Shown: positions 9,776-21,432, counted from the stretch's first letter. The stretch is DNA of 64,000 nucleotides from Thioploca sp. (GCA_012032555.1 JAAUSR010000003.1:1-64000); one strand, 5' to 3'. The notes: generated by a model from the sequence alone, not told the origin. Translations and numbers: made by a program.

Positions 9776-11266
9776 ATGGATAATTGTCAAGCTAATCCCA
9801 ACAGTTTACCACTACTGATGAAAATACCCATTGGTAAACACCAACTTGAGGTTAGAAATCAGTGTAAATATGTTATCGTAAAGGTTACCTTTGCCGACGG
9901 TCGGGAAGTCAGCCGGAAAATAACCTTAGTTGATACTATTCCGTCACTATCTATAGAAGATAAAGAAATTAAGATAACGGATATTTTTAATCCTATTCAA
10001 GATAGTTTCGAAACAGAGATAGAGTTTAAAAAACGTCAACAATTCCTATTAGATAATCAATCACGATTGCTTAATTTATTTAATCAATTGGTACAAAAAC
10101 ATGAGCCACATTATCAGGCTGGAATTGCTTATTTAGATAAAGACAACTACAACATTAAAAACAATACGTTTCCAGTCTCTATTGAATGGCGAAGTTGGGC
10201 CAATCAATTTGAATTACCGGTTCAGGCTAGCATTACAGCAACACAAAGTGAGGCTCGTCGTTTATGGCATGAAGGCTCGCGAAAACCAGTTTATATTTAT
10301 ATGGGAATGGTTGGAGAACAAGTGAGAGTGAACCAACAAATTTTAATTGGGCTTGAACAAGAATGGGTCGTTCGGAACCCTTTACCCACTCATTTATTAA
10401 ACACCTTACGGGGACATAAAAAAACAGTATACTCAGTTGATTTTAGCCCTGATGGTAAAATCCTCGCCTCTGGAAGCCGAGATAACACTGTTAAACTTTG
10501 GAATATGGAAACTAAACAAGAAATCAGTACCTTACAAGGCCACGGTAATTCTGTATTCTCGGTAGCAATTAGTCCTCAAGGAAATATTCTCGCCTCTGGG
10601 AGTAAGGATAGAACTATTAAATTATGGGATCTCAATACGAATCAAGTCATACGAACTTGGCGTCATAAAGATGGTGTCAGGGTCGTGACTTTTAGTCATG
10701 ATGGTCGTATTCTCGCCTCGGGTAGCTATGATGGTACCATTAAATTATGGGAAGTCAAATCGGGTCGATTATTAAATACCATCGATGCTCATCGAGAAGG
10801 CGTACTGGCCATTGCTTTTGCACCAGATGATAAGATTATCGCTTCTGGCGGTAAAGAAGAAATGATCAAATTGTGGAATGTCACCACCAGGCAACTAGAA
10901 AAAACGATTCGGGCTGATGGTGACCGAGTATGGGCATTAGCCTTCAATCCGGATGGCTTTTTATTGGCGGCTGGTAGTGGCGATAATTCTCTCAAAATAT
11001 GGGAGACCAAAACCGGTAATGAATTACACAATTTACAGGGACATGGATACTGGGTGTTATCATTAGCTTTTAGTCAGGATGGACGGGTACTCGCTTCTGG
11101 TAGTAGTGATAGTACTATTCGATTATGGGAAGTAAATAGTGGTAATCAGTTGGATATTCTACAACAACATGGTAATTCAGTATTTTCAGTCACTTTCAGC
11201 CCAGATGGACGTTTCCTCGCTTCTGGCAGTAAAGATGAAACTGTTAAATTATGGGGAGCAAAGTAA
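9776..11266 (+). CDS. WD40 repeat protein, seven-bladed beta-propeller, probably exported
   Basis: The C-terminal 290 residues hold seven consecutive WD40 repeats, each ending in a variant of KLW (for example SGSRDNTVKLWN), enough for one closed propeller. The first 200 residues form a domain I do not recognise. The ATG at 9776 has no convincing ribosome site. Reading upstream in the same frame gives SLTWAKSTEFLKK, and an ATG at 9667 in another frame encodes MKKRLLSYFFIILTFF. The two join into a perfect signal peptide ending in TWA if one T is removed from the run of eight T at 9708-9715. The real gene therefore probably starts at 9667 and the protein is secreted to the periplasm or beyond. 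The propeller is certain; ligand and role are unknown. Confidence 0.85.
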   Translation: MDNCQANPNSLPLLMKIPIGKHQLEVRNQCKYVIVKVTFADGREVSRKITLVDTIPSLSIEDKEIKITDIFNPIQDSFETEIEFKKRQQFLLDNQSRLLNLFNQLVQKHEPHYQAGIAYLDKDNYNIKNNTFPVSIEWRSWANQFELPVQASITATQSEARRLWHEGSRKPVYIYMGMVGEQVRVNQQILIGLEQEWVVRNPLPTHLLNTLRGHKKTVYSVDFSPDGKILASGSRDNTVKLWNMETKQEISTLQGHGNSVFSVAISPQGNILASGSKDRTIKLWDLNTNQVIRTWRHKDGVRVVTFSHDGRILASGSYDGTIKLWEVKSGRLLNTIDAHREGVLAIAFAPDDKIIASGGKEEMIKLWNVTTRQLEKTIRADGDRVWALAFNPDGFLLAAGSGDNSLKIWETKTGNELHNLQGHGYWVLSLAFSQDGRVLASGSSDSTIRLWEVNSGNQLDILQQHGNSVFSVTFSPDGRFLASGSKDETVKLWGAK

Positions 11267-11493
11267 TTCTATATATTTCTAAGTGGTTAAAAATATAATC
11301 TTGATTTTAATTAGTATTCATTTAACAATGTAGGCAAGTGTTAGCACCTATTTTATAATACAAATAGCGATTAACCTCATATCCCGGAACTCTATCGTTA
11401 TCCAAAAGTGTTTTCCTCGGAAAAAGACTATCTTGCAAAATAGGGAGGAATTCAATTTTGGACAACACTAAGTCTTGATTTCAAGAGAATACT
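11267..11493. other. Intergenic region upstream of ileS
   Basis: This 227-base gap contains no gene that I can support. A purine-rich AGGGAGGAATT at about 11441 lies too far from the ileS GTG to be its ribosome site. The usual neighbour ribF is absent. Confidence 0.4.
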
Positions 11494-14310
11494 GTGAGCG
11501 AATATAAAGATACTTTAAATCTACCTCAAACGGATTTCCCGATGCGAGGCAATTTATCTCAGCGAGAACCATCAATCTTACAACGGTGGGAAGAACTTAA
11601 TCTATATCAACAGTTAAGACAACAAGGGCAAAAATATCCCCTTTTCATCTTGCATGATGGTCCACCTTATGCCAATGGTGATATCCATATTGGCCATGCG
11701 GTTAATAAAATTCTTAAAGACCTTATCGTCAAAGCACGAACCCTGAGTGGCTTCAATGTGCCTTATATCCCCGGGTGGGATTGTCACGGATTACCGATTG
11801 AATTAGAAGTAGAAAAAAATCATGGTCAAGTTGGTTATGAAGTCAATGCCAAAGATTTTCGTCAAGCCTGTCGTCACTATGCTAATCGACAAATAGAGAG
11901 ACAACGCGCTGATTTTAAAAGGTTAGGTATTATTGGGGATTGGGATAATCCTTATTTAACAATGGACTATCGCACCGAGGCTAATATTATTCGAGCTTTA
12001 GGGCGTATTATTGCTGCCGGACACGTTGATAAAGGTTTTAAACCCGTTCACTGGTGTACTGATTGTGGTTCAGCTTTAGCCGAAGCCGAAGTCGAGTATG
12101 AGGAAAAAGATTCTATTGCTATCGATGTTCGCTTTCCCGTTCTAGATGAATCGGCTCTACTAGCACGTTGTCACCATGCTCCAGAACGAGTAGGTTCTGG
12201 GCCGATCTCTGTCGTTATTTGGACAACCACGCCTTGGACTTTACCCGCTAATCAAGCTGTTGCGCTTCATCCTCATTTAGACTATTCCGTGGTGCAATGC
12301 CAAGAAGGTCAATATGGTACTGAACGTCTTATCGTTGCCGAAGCCTTACTTAAAGATACCCTATTCCGATATGGTATTGAACATTATCATGTTATTGCCT
12401 ATTGCTTAGGTAAAGACTTGGAAGGATTACAATTACAACATCCTTTCTATAATCGTCAAGTTCCTCTCATTCTGGGTGAACATGTCACAACTGAAGCGGG
12501 TACCGGTGCCGTTCATACCGCGCCAGGACATGGGCAAGAAGACTATGTGATTGGAAACCGTTATGGGTTACCGATAGATAATCCAGTCGATGGTAATGGT
12601 TGCTTTCTGCCTACTACGGAGTTCTTTGCCGGCGAAAATGTTTTCAAAGCCAATGAACACGTTATAGAAGTCCTTAAAGCCCGAGGTAATTTACTGCATG
12701 AACGTCGGATTCGTCACAGCTATCCTTATTGTTGGCGTCACAAAACTCCCATTATTTTTCGTGCGACTCCACAATGGTTTATCAGTATGGAAAAACAAAA
12801 CTTACGTCAACAGGCTTTAGCCGCTATTAAGACGGTCTCATGGACTCCAGAGTGGGGAGAACAACGAATTGAAGGTATGGTTGCAAATCGTCCGGATTGG
12901 TGTATTTCTCGGCAACGTAATTGGGGTGTCCCAATGCCTTTATTTATTCATAAAATGACCGGTACTCTACACCCCCGTACAACTGAATTAATTGAAATGG
13001 TGGCGCAACGAGTGGAACAAACCGGCATTGATGCTTGGTTTGAACTCTCAATAAAAGAATTATTAGGTGCAGAAGCCGCTGATTATGAAAAAATAACCGA
13101 TACCTTGGATGTTTGGTTTGATTCCGGGGTGACACAAGCCACTATTTTAGAAAACCATCCTCAATTACAGTTCCCCGCAGACTTATATTTAGAAGGTTCT
13201 GACCAACATCGTGGTTGGTTCCAATCCTCACTACTCACTTCAGTCGCCATGCGAGCCGGGGTAGCACCTTATAAATCGGTTCTCACTCATGGTTTTACGG
13301 TTGACGCTGACCGGAAAAAGATGTCGAAGTCTTTGGGTAATGTCATTGTCCCTCAGAAAATTATTAAGACTTGGGGAGCAGATATTTTACGTCTTTGGGT
13401 AGCTGCTACCGATTACCGTGGTGAGATTACCGTCTCTAATGAAATTCTAACCCGTATTGCTGAAGCCTACCGTCGCTTGCGTAATACCGCCCGTTTTTTA
13501 TTAGCTAACCTGCATGGTTTTAATCCAGCGACCGATTGTCTTGCACCAGAACAGATGTTAAGTCTTGACCGTTGGGCAGTTGATCGGGCTTGGCAATTAC
13601 AACAACAACTCATCAAGGCTTATGATGCTTACCTATTCCATGTCGTTTATCAAAAAATTCATCATTTTTGCGCAGTGGATATGGGTAGTCTTTACCTCGA
13701 CATTATTAAAGATCGCCAATATACTTGCCAAACCAATAGTTTAGCTCGTCGTTCTGCCCAAACCGCATTGTATCATATTGCTGAAGCTTTAGTTCGCTGG
13801 TTAGCTCCTATTCTCAGTTTTACCGCCGAAGATATTTGGCAATATTTACCTGGTCAACGAAGCCAATCAGTATTACTCGAAATGTCTTGGTATCAAGGCT
13901 TATTTGCTTATTCTGCTGCCGGATCATGGGAAAAAATTTTTGCTATCCGCGAGGTCGTTAATAGAGAATTAGAAAAATTACGTATTGCAGAAACTATCGG
14001 CTCCTCATTAGACGCGGAAGTCGATATTTATTGTGACAATCCCATTTATACTCAATTAGCGGCATTAGGCGATGAACTCCGCTTTGTATTTATTACTTCT
14101 TATGCTCGTGTTCACCCCATAAATACTAGGCCAGACGCAGTAGAACCGGGGAATGAATTTGGATTACAAGTGACCCCCTCACCACATCCTAAATGTATTC
14201 GTTGTTGGCATCATCGTGAAGAGGTGGGAACTCACACTGAACATCCACAATTATGTGGACGTTGTATCGAAAATGTTATTGGTCAGGGTGAACAGCGTCG
14301 CTATGCCTAA
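11494..14310 (+). CDS. ileS: Isoleucyl-tRNA synthetase
   Basis: The 938-residue class I synthetase charges tRNA-Ile with isoleucine. The HIGH motif appears as [11 protein letters not shown] near residue 62 and KMSKS near 608. The editing domain includes [13 protein letters not shown]. The C-terminal zinc-binding knot of bacterial IleRS is intact (CIRCW and CGRC, about residues 900-922). Length matches the usual 930-940. The start is GTG at 11494, in line with the family N-terminus [19 protein letters not shown]. Its last eight bases overlap lspA, the standard gammaproteobacterial order ileS-lspA. Confidence 0.97.
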   Translation: MSEYKDTLNLPQTDFPMRGNLSQREPSILQRWEELNLYQQLRQQGQKYPLFILHDGPPYANGDIHIGHAVNKILKDLIVKARTLSGFNVPYIPGWDCHGLPIELEVEKNHGQVGYEVNAKDFRQACRHYANRQIERQRADFKRLGIIGDWDNPYLTMDYRTEANIIRALGRIIAAGHVDKGFKPVHWCTDCGSALAEAEVEYEEKDSIAIDVRFPVLDESALLARCHHAPERVGSGPISVVIWTTTPWTLPANQAVALHPHLDYSVVQCQEGQYGTERLIVAEALLKDTLFRYGIEHYHVIAYCLGKDLEGLQLQHPFYNRQVPLILGEHVTTEAGTGAVHTAPGHGQEDYVIGNRYGLPIDNPVDGNGCFLPTTEFFAGENVFKANEHVIEVLKARGNLLHERRIRHSYPYCWRHKTPIIFRATPQWFISMEKQNLRQQALAAIKTVSWTPEWGEQRIEGMVANRPDWCISRQRNWGVPMPLFIHKMTGTLHPRTTELIEMVAQRVEQTGIDAWFELSIKELLGAEAADYEKITDTLDVWFDSGVTQATILENHPQLQFPADLYLEGSDQHRGWFQSSLLTSVAMRAGVAPYKSVLTHGFTVDADRKKMSKSLGNVIVPQKIIKTWGADILRLWVAATDYRGEITVSNEILTRIAEAYRRLRNTARFLLANLHGFNPATDCLAPEQMLSLDRWAVDRAWQLQQQLIKAYDAYLFHVVYQKIHHFCAVDMGSLYLDIIKDRQYTCQTNSLARRSAQTALYHIAEALVRWLAPILSFTAEDIWQYLPGQRSQSVLLEMSWYQGLFAYSAAGSWEKIFAIREVVNRELEKLRIAETIGSSLDAEVDIYCDNPIYTQLAALGDELRFVFITSYARVHPINTRPDAVEPGNEFGLQVTPSPHPKCIRCWHHREEVGTHTEHPQLCGRCIENVIGQGEQRRYA

Positions 14311-14848
14311 TTCATCTTCTTGCCGAACGAAAGAAAATAATTCTCTTCGTTCGGCACAAAAACAAGCCAATGTCTTGGTATGGTTATGGTTATCACTACT
14401 CATCGTGATTCTTGATCAACTGACTAAAGTATGGATAAATACTCATCTTCCCTTTAATCAACCGCTTGCAGTACTCCCCTTTGTTAATTTAAGATTACTC
14501 TACAATACGGGTGCAGCGTGGAGTATTCTCGCTACGGCGGGTGGATGGCAGCGCTGGTTTTTAAGCGGTTTAGCTCTAGTTATTAGTCTATTAATTGTTG
14601 TCTGGTTATCACGATTAACTCGGCAACAATGGTGGTTAGCTTGTGCCTTAGCTTTGATATTAGGTGGTGCAGTCGGTAATTTAGTTGATCGAATAATTTA
14701 TGGATATGTAATCGATTTTATTGACATATATTACCAAGGCTGGCACTGGCCAGCTTTTAACTTAGCTGATAGTGCTATTAGTGTTGGTGCAATTATGTTG
14801 CTGTTAGAGGCTTTATTGAGTAACTCACAGCGAGAGTACACTGATTAA
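14303..14848 (+). CDS. lspA: Lipoprotein signal peptidase (signal peptidase II)
   Basis: This inner-membrane aspartyl protease cleaves prolipoprotein signal peptides. Four hydrophobic segments are visible, together with the conserved NTGAAWS, GNLVDRI and FNLADSAI stretches; the two catalytic aspartates lie in the last two. The frame is open upstream inside ileS, but ATG 14303, overlapping the ileS stop, gives a 181-residue protein with a short cytoplasmic tail before the first membrane segment. A GTG at 14288 is an alternative start. Translational coupling to ileS is likely. The envelope lipoproteins encoded at 30.5-31.6 kb would be among its substrates. Confidence 0.95.
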   Translation: MPNSSSCRTKENNSLRSAQKQANVLVWLWLSLLIVILDQLTKVWINTHLPFNQPLAVLPFVNLRLLYNTGAAWSILATAGGWQRWFLSGLALVISLLIVVWLSRLTRQQWWLACALALILGGAVGNLVDRIIYGYVIDFIDIYYQGWHWPAFNLADSAISVGAIMLLLEALLSNSQREYTD

Positions 14849-15410
14849 TTATTTTGAGATTTAATTTTTTATACGATAGTGATAGCCAACAATTTATCAA
14901 AGGTAAGACGTGAAGTAAAGTTTAGAATGCCGAGCAAAATGGTTGAGTAACAAGCTGCTGAATCAACGACTTTACTCGCTTGGACTTGAGCGAATTATGA
15001 AGGAAGTCGATTGATCACCGTTTTTGATAGGTTGTCGTGAAATTATCCCAATTTGTATTCCATTTACCTCGGCGAAGCAGCAGATGCCAATGCTACCGAT
15101 CATCATTCTAATTTGTAAAGACTTGCTTACCAGTCACAAACATTAACCGGCGGCTTTGTTACTTTGATCTACTCCGATGAACTGAACCCAATGTCAAACT
15201 TTATTCCCCATAAATTTATTTTTTATGGATACCAACATCCAGCGTAGCTTGCTTTGGTTTATTCTTAAACAAATTATTCAGTTGACTACCGGCGTTTTAT
15301 TCATTTATTGTTGTTATCTTATTCTGGAGTAAAGAAATTAAATTTTAGCCCAGTTAGTGAATATTTTATTTTTGAACCAACTAAAAATCATTTTGTCATG
15401 ACTAAATAAA
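14849..15410. other. Intergenic region after lspA
   Basis: The 560 bases hold no gene that I can support on either strand; short open stretches have no start site or family resemblance. The ispH gene that often follows lspA is absent. Confidence 0.4.
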
Positions 15411-18400
15411 ATGAATATTGTGCTTAAAACCATTATTTTGACCATAGTGATGATGTGCCTAGTAATAGAAGCAGTATATGGACAACAAGAAGATATCAAA
15501 TTTGAACATTTATCATTGCAAGATGGTTTATCACAAGGAACGGTGATGTGCATCTTACAAGACCATCGTGGTTTTATGTGGTTTGGTACTGAAGATGGAC
15601 TAAACAAGTATGATGGTTATAAATTTACTGTTTATCGGCATATACCGCAAACTAATCAAAGTTTAAGTAATAATTGGATTAATGTGATACATGAAGATAA
15701 TCATGGGATTTTCTGGATTGGTACAGAAGGTGGGGGAATCGACCGATTTGATCCGGCCTGGGAAACTTTTACCCATTATCGTCATAATCCTAATAATCCT
15801 AACAGTTTGAGTCATGATATCGTATTATCTATTTATGAAGATCATCATGGTATTCTCTGGATTGGTACCGAAAGTGGTGGACTTAACCGCTTTGATCCCC
15901 AACAAAATAGTTTTAAACATTATTTTCATGATCCGGATAATCCTCATACACTGAGTCATAATACTGTTTGGTCTATCGTCGAAGATCCAACGGGTATTCT
16001 GTGGATAGGAACTTATCAGGGTCTTAATCGATTTGATCCGAAGTCAGAAACTTTTAAGCACTACTATCACGATCCACATAATACTAATAGTTTGAGTCAT
16101 GATACTATCCTTGCTCTTTATGCAGATAAACAAGGTATTCTCTGGATTGGAACTGAGGAAGGGGGTCTTAACCAATTTAATCCCCAAACCGAAAAATTTG
16201 TGCATTACCGCAACGACCCAAATAATACCAATACCTTAAGTCACGATAAAGTCGTCGCTATTTATGAGGATCAGGCTGGTCTATTATGGATTGGTACTCA
16301 TGGTGGTCTCAATAAGTTGAATCGTCAAACCGGACAATTTACACACTATCAATATGATCCCTATAATTCATTTAGTTTAAGTCATAATGTCGTTTGGTCA
16401 ATCTACGGAGATCGAACCGGCATGATGTGGGTCGGCGCCTTTGGTGCGATTAATAAGTTCGAGCGACAAGGTAAACAATTTAGGCATTACCGATATGATC
16501 CCCATCATCCCCAAACGAGTTTAAGCGATAATAATGTGAGAGCGATTTATGAAGATAGCCAAGGAATTATTTGGATCGGGACTTATAGTGGTGGTTTAAA
16601 CCGTTTTGATCGACAAACTGACCAATTTCAAATTTATCTCTCTGATCCACATAATCCTAATTCACTGAGTCAGAATAATGTTCGAAGCCTTCACGAAGAT
16701 AGTCGGGGTTACTTATGGATTGGTACTTATGGTAATGGTTTAGACCGACTCGATCCGAAAACGAATCAATTTAAGCATTATGTCTATATCCCGGACAATC
16801 CAGATAGTTTAAGTAGTAACAATGTTGGTGCGATTACAGAAGATAGTCGGGGTAGGCTGTGGATTGGAACTTATGGGGGTGGTCTTAATCAGTTTGATCC
16901 ACAAGCTGATCGGTTCGAAAATTATCGCAATGAACCCGATAATCCCGATAGTTTAATTAATGATAATGTCAAGGTTATTTATGAAGATAGCGGAAGTCAA
17001 TTATGGATTGGTACTCATGAAGGTTTAGACCATTTTGAGCGACTCACCGGTCGGTTTATCCATTATTTACATCGAGCTAATGATCCTAACAGTTTAAGCG
17101 ATAATGGCATTTTGTCCATTTATGAAGATCAAAAGGGAAGACTTTGGATAGGCACCTTGAGTGGATTAAACCAATTTAACCCGGCAACCGGAAAATTTAT
17201 TCACTATCGAGAAAAAGACGGTTTAGCTAATGACACGGTTTATGGCATTTTAGAAGACGAACAAGGCTATTTGTGGTTGAGTACCAATCATGGGCTATCT
17301 CGGTTTAATCCGCAGACTAAAATTTTCAAAAACTACGATATTGGCGACGGCTTACAAAGTAACGAATTTAACATCGGTGCTTATTTGAAAACCCGTGATG
17401 GTGAACTTTTTTTTGGCGGCATTAGTGGATTTAATCGTTTTAACCCGGCTCAAATTAAAGATAATCCTTTGCCACCTAACTTGGTTATTACTGATTTTAA
17501 AGTTTTTAATCAATCGATTAAAGCCGGTCAGAGTGACATTTTATCCAATCCGCTTGATGAAACCAAACAAATCATGCTTTCTTATAAAGAATCCGTTTTC
17601 TCCTTTGAATTTGTAGCATTAAACTATCTACAATCACACAAAAATCAATATGCTTATCAATTAGAAGGATTTGATGAACATTGGACTCATGTTGATAGTA
17701 GCCGTCGCTTTGTAACCTATACAAATTTGGATGCCGGTAACTATATTTTTAAAGTCAAAGGCTCAAACAATGATGGCATATGGAATGAAGAGGGTGTCAC
17801 CATTAACATCACGATTACGCCGCCGCCATGGAAAACTTGGTGGGCATATACTTTGTATATTATTTTTATTTTAGCGATTGTTTTAAATTACATTCGAATC
17901 CAAAAAAATAAGTTACGTGAAAGTGCTCGCCTTAACTTAGTTTTAGAAGAAAAAGTAAAAGAACGGACTCAAGAATTGCAAGAAAAAAATACGGCGCTTA
18001 TTACTCTTAATCAAGAAAAAAATGAATTCCTAGGCATTGCCGCTCATGATCTAAAAAATCCGCTGTCAGCTATTCGTGGTTATGCTGAAGAAATTCAAGA
18101 AGCTTTCAGCGAGATGTCAGGAGAAGAAGTGGTAGAGATGGCTGGACTGATCCAAACCAGTTCTAAAAAGATGTTCGATTTAATTACTAATTTATTGGAT
18201 GTTAACGCGATTGAATCCGGCAAAATGAATATTTCATTGCAGACAGTCAATATCTTACCCATTGTACAATCATTGGTCGATCATTATCGTGATCGAGCTA
18301 AGGCGAAAAATATCACCCTACAATTTATGGCTTCGAATTTACCCCACCCAGCTTTTGTTGATGAAAACACCACTCATCAAGTATTAGATAACTTGATCTC

Positions 18401-18695
18401 TAATGCCGTTAAATATTCGCCATCAAGTAAAAATATTACAGTCCGTCTTGTCCTACAGGAACAATATATTCGTTGTGAAATTCAAGATGAAGGTCCCGGT
18501 TTGAGTGAACAAGACAAAAAGAAATTATTTGGTAAGTTCAATCGTTTAACGGCAAAACCGACGGGTGGTGAACATTCTACTGGTCTGGGGTTATTTATTG
18601 TTAAAAAATTAGTTGAAGCTATGAATAGCCAAGTGTGGTGTGAAAGTGAATTAGGACAAGGTGCTACTTTTATCGTGCAATTTCCAATAAATTAA
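15411..18695 (+). CDS. Sensor histidine kinase with two-component propeller repeats and Y_Y_Y domain
   Basis: There are 1,094 residues. A signal peptide (about 1-24) is followed by more than a dozen propeller repeats of the Reg_prop type, each with the pattern I-x-E-D-x-x-G-x-L-W-I-G-T (about 35-665). A Y_Y_Y immunoglobulin-like domain (about 730-795) and one membrane segment near 808-828 come next. The cytoplasmic part has a coiled coil, a HisKA box AAHDLKNPLSAIRGY with the phospho-His near 878, and an ATPase domain with NLISNAVKYS, DEGPGLS and TGLGLFIVKK. No receiver or DNA-binding domain is attached, so it must signal to a separate regulator. It senses an unknown extracytoplasmic ligand, perhaps a polymer, since most characterised relatives bind oligosaccharides. 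A diguanylate cyclase gene follows 240 bases downstream. Confidence 0.93.
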   Translation: MNIVLKTIILTIVMMCLVIEAVYGQQEDIKFEHLSLQDGLSQGTVMCILQDHRGFMWFGTEDGLNKYDGYKFTVYRHIPQTNQSLSNNWINVIHEDNHGIFWIGTEGGGIDRFDPAWETFTHYRHNPNNPNSLSHDIVLSIYEDHHGILWIGTESGGLNRFDPQQNSFKHYFHDPDNPHTLSHNTVWSIVEDPTGILWIGTYQGLNRFDPKSETFKHYYHDPHNTNSLSHDTILALYADKQGILWIGTEEGGLNQFNPQTEKFVHYRNDPNNTNTLSHDKVVAIYEDQAGLLWIGTHGGLNKLNRQTGQFTHYQYDPYNSFSLSHNVVWSIYGDRTGMMWVGAFGAINKFERQGKQFRHYRYDPHHPQTSLSDNNVRAIYEDSQGIIWIGTYSGGLNRFDRQTDQFQIYLSDPHNPNSLSQNNVRSLHEDSRGYLWIGTYGNGLDRLDPKTNQFKHYVYIPDNPDSLSSNNVGAITEDSRGRLWIGTYGGGLNQFDPQADRFENYRNEPDNPDSLINDNVKVIYEDSGSQLWIGTHEGLDHFERLTGRFIHYLHRANDPNSLSDNGILSIYEDQKGRLWIGTLSGLNQFNPATGKFIHYREKDGLANDTVYGILEDEQGYLWLSTNHGLSRFNPQTKIFKNYDIGDGLQSNEFNIGAYLKTRDGELFFGGISGFNRFNPAQIKDNPLPPNLVITDFKVFNQSIKAGQSDILSNPLDETKQIMLSYKESVFSFEFVALNYLQSHKNQYAYQLEGFDEHWTHVDSSRRFVTYTNLDAGNYIFKVKGSNNDGIWNEEGVTINITITPPPWKTWWAYTLYIIFILAIVLNYIRIQKNKLRESARLNLVLEEKVKERTQELQEKNTALITLNQEKNEFLGIAAHDLKNPLSAIRGYAEEIQEAFSEMSGEEVVEMAGLIQTSSKKMFDLITNLLDVNAIESGKMNISLQTVNILPIVQSLVDHYRDRAKAKNITLQFMASNLPHPAFVDENTTHQVLDNLISNAVKYSPSSKNITVRLVLQEQYIRCEIQDEGPGLSEQDKKKLFGKFNRLTAKPTGGEHSTGLGLFIVKKLVEAMNSQVWCESELGQGATFIVQFPIN

Positions 18696-18770
18696 TTAAT
18701 AAATAATATAAATAATTATTAAATTATTCGATGAAATTTTTAATTGAAATGAGATAAAGTTTTTTAATTG

Positions 18771-18802
18771 AGACCTTTCGTGTTGCAAAATAGCGAAGGT
18801 CT
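18771..18802 (+). terminator. Probable terminator after the propeller kinase
   Basis: AGACCTTTCG at 18771-18780 pairs with CGAAGGTCT at 18794-18802 with one bulged T. The stem is flanked by a T-run before it and TTTAGTTAAAAAA after it. Confidence 0.55.
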
Positions 18803-18934
18803 TTAGTTAAAAAATGGGCTTTAACTGGAAAATAGCAAAACGGGTTTTTTATAAAACAGAGTCATATTAATGAGGAGTGATATTGGACCGGAGAAAAAAA
18901 TTGCCCATCAATTTCACCACAAGCAATTATTAAC

Positions 18935-21307
18935 ATGCTAATTAAAGCCATTAATCTTTTTTCTTCACCCCTCTCAGGAAAACATTCACTTCGTACGGTT
19001 CTTATTGTCGCTTTTGTTAGCCAAATTATTGCTGCTATGGGATTAACGGCATGGCTCTTGTTTTATAATGGGCAACATGCGGTTGCAAAATTAGCTACTC
19101 AATTACGTAATGAAAGCACTGCCCACATTCAACAACATCTGAAAAACCATATGGCTGTTCCCCTGTTGGTTAATCAACTGAATGCTGAAGCCATTCGTTT
19201 AGGATTATTAAATTTAACTGATCAAGCGCATTTAGAACGTTACCTTTGGAATCAAATCAAACAATTTGATACCTTGAGTTATATTGCTATTGCTACCGAA
19301 AAACCTTCTTATATCGGTACCCAAACACCAACAGAAAACACCGTTTATTTAGAAATCCTCGATGAAACCACACAGGGTCATTTAGAAATATGGAATACCA
19401 ACGATCAGGGGCAACGAACGGAGCGCAAGCAAATTCTCAATAATTATGATCCACGTACTCGTCCCTGGTATCAATCTGTTGTTCAGGCAGGTAAACCAAT
19501 ATGGAGTGATGTTTTTGTTTATTTTTCTGGTGCTGGTATTGGTATCTCTGCTAATCATCCGATTTACAATCAACAAGGTCATTTGATTGCCGTGGCCAGT
19601 GCTGATATAACTCTGCTGAAAATTAGCAAATTTCTTCATTCTCTCAATATTGGTCGACATGGTCAAACCTTTATTATGACTCGTTCCGGTGGTTTGATAG
19701 CGACTTCAACCACCGAAAAACCCTATACCATCAACCCAACAACTCAGCAAGCAGAACCACTCAAAGCAATCGCCAGCCGTAATGCTATAACCAGTGCTAC
19801 CGTTAATTATTTAATGCAACAATTTGGTGACTTGAAATACATTAACCATAATCAACAACTCAACTTCCTGCATCAAGGTGAATTGCAATTTCTACAAGTC
19901 GTTCCTTTTCAGGACCAATGGGGACTCAATTGGTTAATTGTCGTGGTCGTACCAGAAACTGATTTTATGGAAACTATCCATACTAACAGTCAAGTAGTCC
20001 TACTCCTCTTTATAATAGCTTTAATTTTAGCTACCCTAATTGGTATTCTCACCGCACGTTGGATTGTTCAACCGGTCCAATGGTTGGATATGGCTGCTCA
20101 ACAATTAGCGAATGGTCAATGGGATCAAATTTTACCCACTGAGCGCCATGATGAAATTGGTAATTTAGCAAAATCTTTTAGTAAGATGGTTGAACAATTA
20201 AAAAATTCCTTTACTGAACTAGAAACCAAGAATACACAATTACGAAAAACTGAAAATAATTTAACCAAGTGGTTAGAAACCTTACCAGTGGGAATATTCG
20301 TGTTAGATGCTCAAGCACAACCTTACTATATGAATCAGGTTGCTCAGCAAATTTTAGGCAAGGGAATTATCAATGGTGCTAAAAGTGAGGATATACCCGA
20401 AATTTATCATACCTATATTGTCGGTACGGATCAACTTTATTCACTTGACCGCCAACCACTTGTGCGTGCCTTACAAGGAGAGATAAGTACTGTTGATGAT
20501 GTAGAAATCCATCGGGCAGATAAAACGATACCGGTAGAAGTATGGGGAAGTCCTATTTTTAATGATAATGGCCAACTCGATTATGCGATTGTGGCTTTTC
20601 AAGATATCACTGAGCGTAATCAAGCCGAAACCATCCGCCGCCGCTTCACTGAAAAATTAGCGCAATTAAATAAACAACTAGAAGAATATTCACATACTTT
20701 GGAACAAAAAGTACTTAAACGAACTGTTGCTCTGGAACAAGCCAATCAGGAATTACAAAAATTAGCGCGTTTAGATAGTTTAACCCAAATCGCTAATCGT
20801 CGCAGTTTTGATGAAACACTAGACTTACAATGGCGGATACTTCGTCGAGAACAATTTTCTTTGTCTCTTATTCTCTGTGATATTGATTATTTCAAGCTCT
20901 ACAACGATACCTATGGTCATTCCGCTGGAGATGAATGTTTGCGACAAGTCGCTTTAGCTATGAATCGAGCAAGCAAACGTCCAGCGGATTTAGTGGCTCG
21001 TTATGGTGGCGAAGAATTTGCTGTTATTATGCCCAATACTCATCCCAAAGGCGCTTGGCATGTTGCTGTTGAAATTCAACGAGAAATACAACAATTACAA
21101 ATGCCTCATTGTCGCTCCCCATTTCATTATCTCACTTTAAGTATCGGTATTTCCAGTGTGATACCCAATCAAACTTGTTGCCCAAAAACCTTAATTAACT
21201 TTGCTGATGAAGCACTTTATGAAGCCAAAGAACAAGGAAGAAACTGTATTGTAACAAAATCATTTAACCCTAAATTAGTGGAAACCGATAACGGTGCTGG
21301 AAGTTGA
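18935..21307 (+). CDS. Diguanylate cyclase: Cache - HAMP - PAS - GGDEF
   Basis: The 790-residue membrane protein makes the second messenger cyclic di-GMP. Membrane segments lie near residues 20-45 and 356-376. Between them is a periplasmic dCache-type sensor with the DPRTRPWYQ motif. A HAMP linker (about 376-430) and a PAS domain (about 445-565) follow. The C-terminal GGDEF domain begins at LARLDSLTQIANRRSF. Its active site RYGGEEF is intact, with Asp in CDIDYFK and the product-inhibition site RPAD five residues before GGEEF. There is no EAL domain. It should therefore be an active, feedback-inhibited cyclase that couples an external small molecule to surface attachment or motility. Confidence 0.95.
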   Translation: MLIKAINLFSSPLSGKHSLRTVLIVAFVSQIIAAMGLTAWLLFYNGQHAVAKLATQLRNESTAHIQQHLKNHMAVPLLVNQLNAEAIRLGLLNLTDQAHLERYLWNQIKQFDTLSYIAIATEKPSYIGTQTPTENTVYLEILDETTQGHLEIWNTNDQGQRTERKQILNNYDPRTRPWYQSVVQAGKPIWSDVFVYFSGAGIGISANHPIYNQQGHLIAVASADITLLKISKFLHSLNIGRHGQTFIMTRSGGLIATSTTEKPYTINPTTQQAEPLKAIASRNAITSATVNYLMQQFGDLKYINHNQQLNFLHQGELQFLQVVPFQDQWGLNWLIVVVVPETDFMETIHTNSQVVLLLFIIALILATLIGILTARWIVQPVQWLDMAAQQLANGQWDQILPTERHDEIGNLAKSFSKMVEQLKNSFTELETKNTQLRKTENNLTKWLETLPVGIFVLDAQAQPYYMNQVAQQILGKGIINGAKSEDIPEIYHTYIVGTDQLYSLDRQPLVRALQGEISTVDDVEIHRADKTIPVEVWGSPIFNDNGQLDYAIVAFQDITERNQAETIRRRFTEKLAQLNKQLEEYSHTLEQKVLKRTVALEQANQELQKLARLDSLTQIANRRSFDETLDLQWRILRREQFSLSLILCDIDYFKLYNDTYGHSAGDECLRQVALAMNRASKRPADLVARYGGEEFAVIMPNTHPKGAWHVAVEIQREIQQLQMPHCRSPFHYLTLSIGISSVIPNQTCCPKTLINFADEALYEAKEQGRNCIVTKSFNPKLVETDNGAGS

Positions 21308-21432
21308 TTTTAACGGATGACATACCTTAAAAAAATATTTTATATTTTTGATTGGAAAGATTCTTGTATTTAGAACTAATAGATATTATATAGGGGCAAT
21401 CTATCATCCTATTTGATAGATGGAATGGTAAT

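Noticed and set aside
16000-17300. Regular repeats of about 150 bases
   Set aside because: They are the coding repeats of the kinase propeller domain, not a DNA repeat element.
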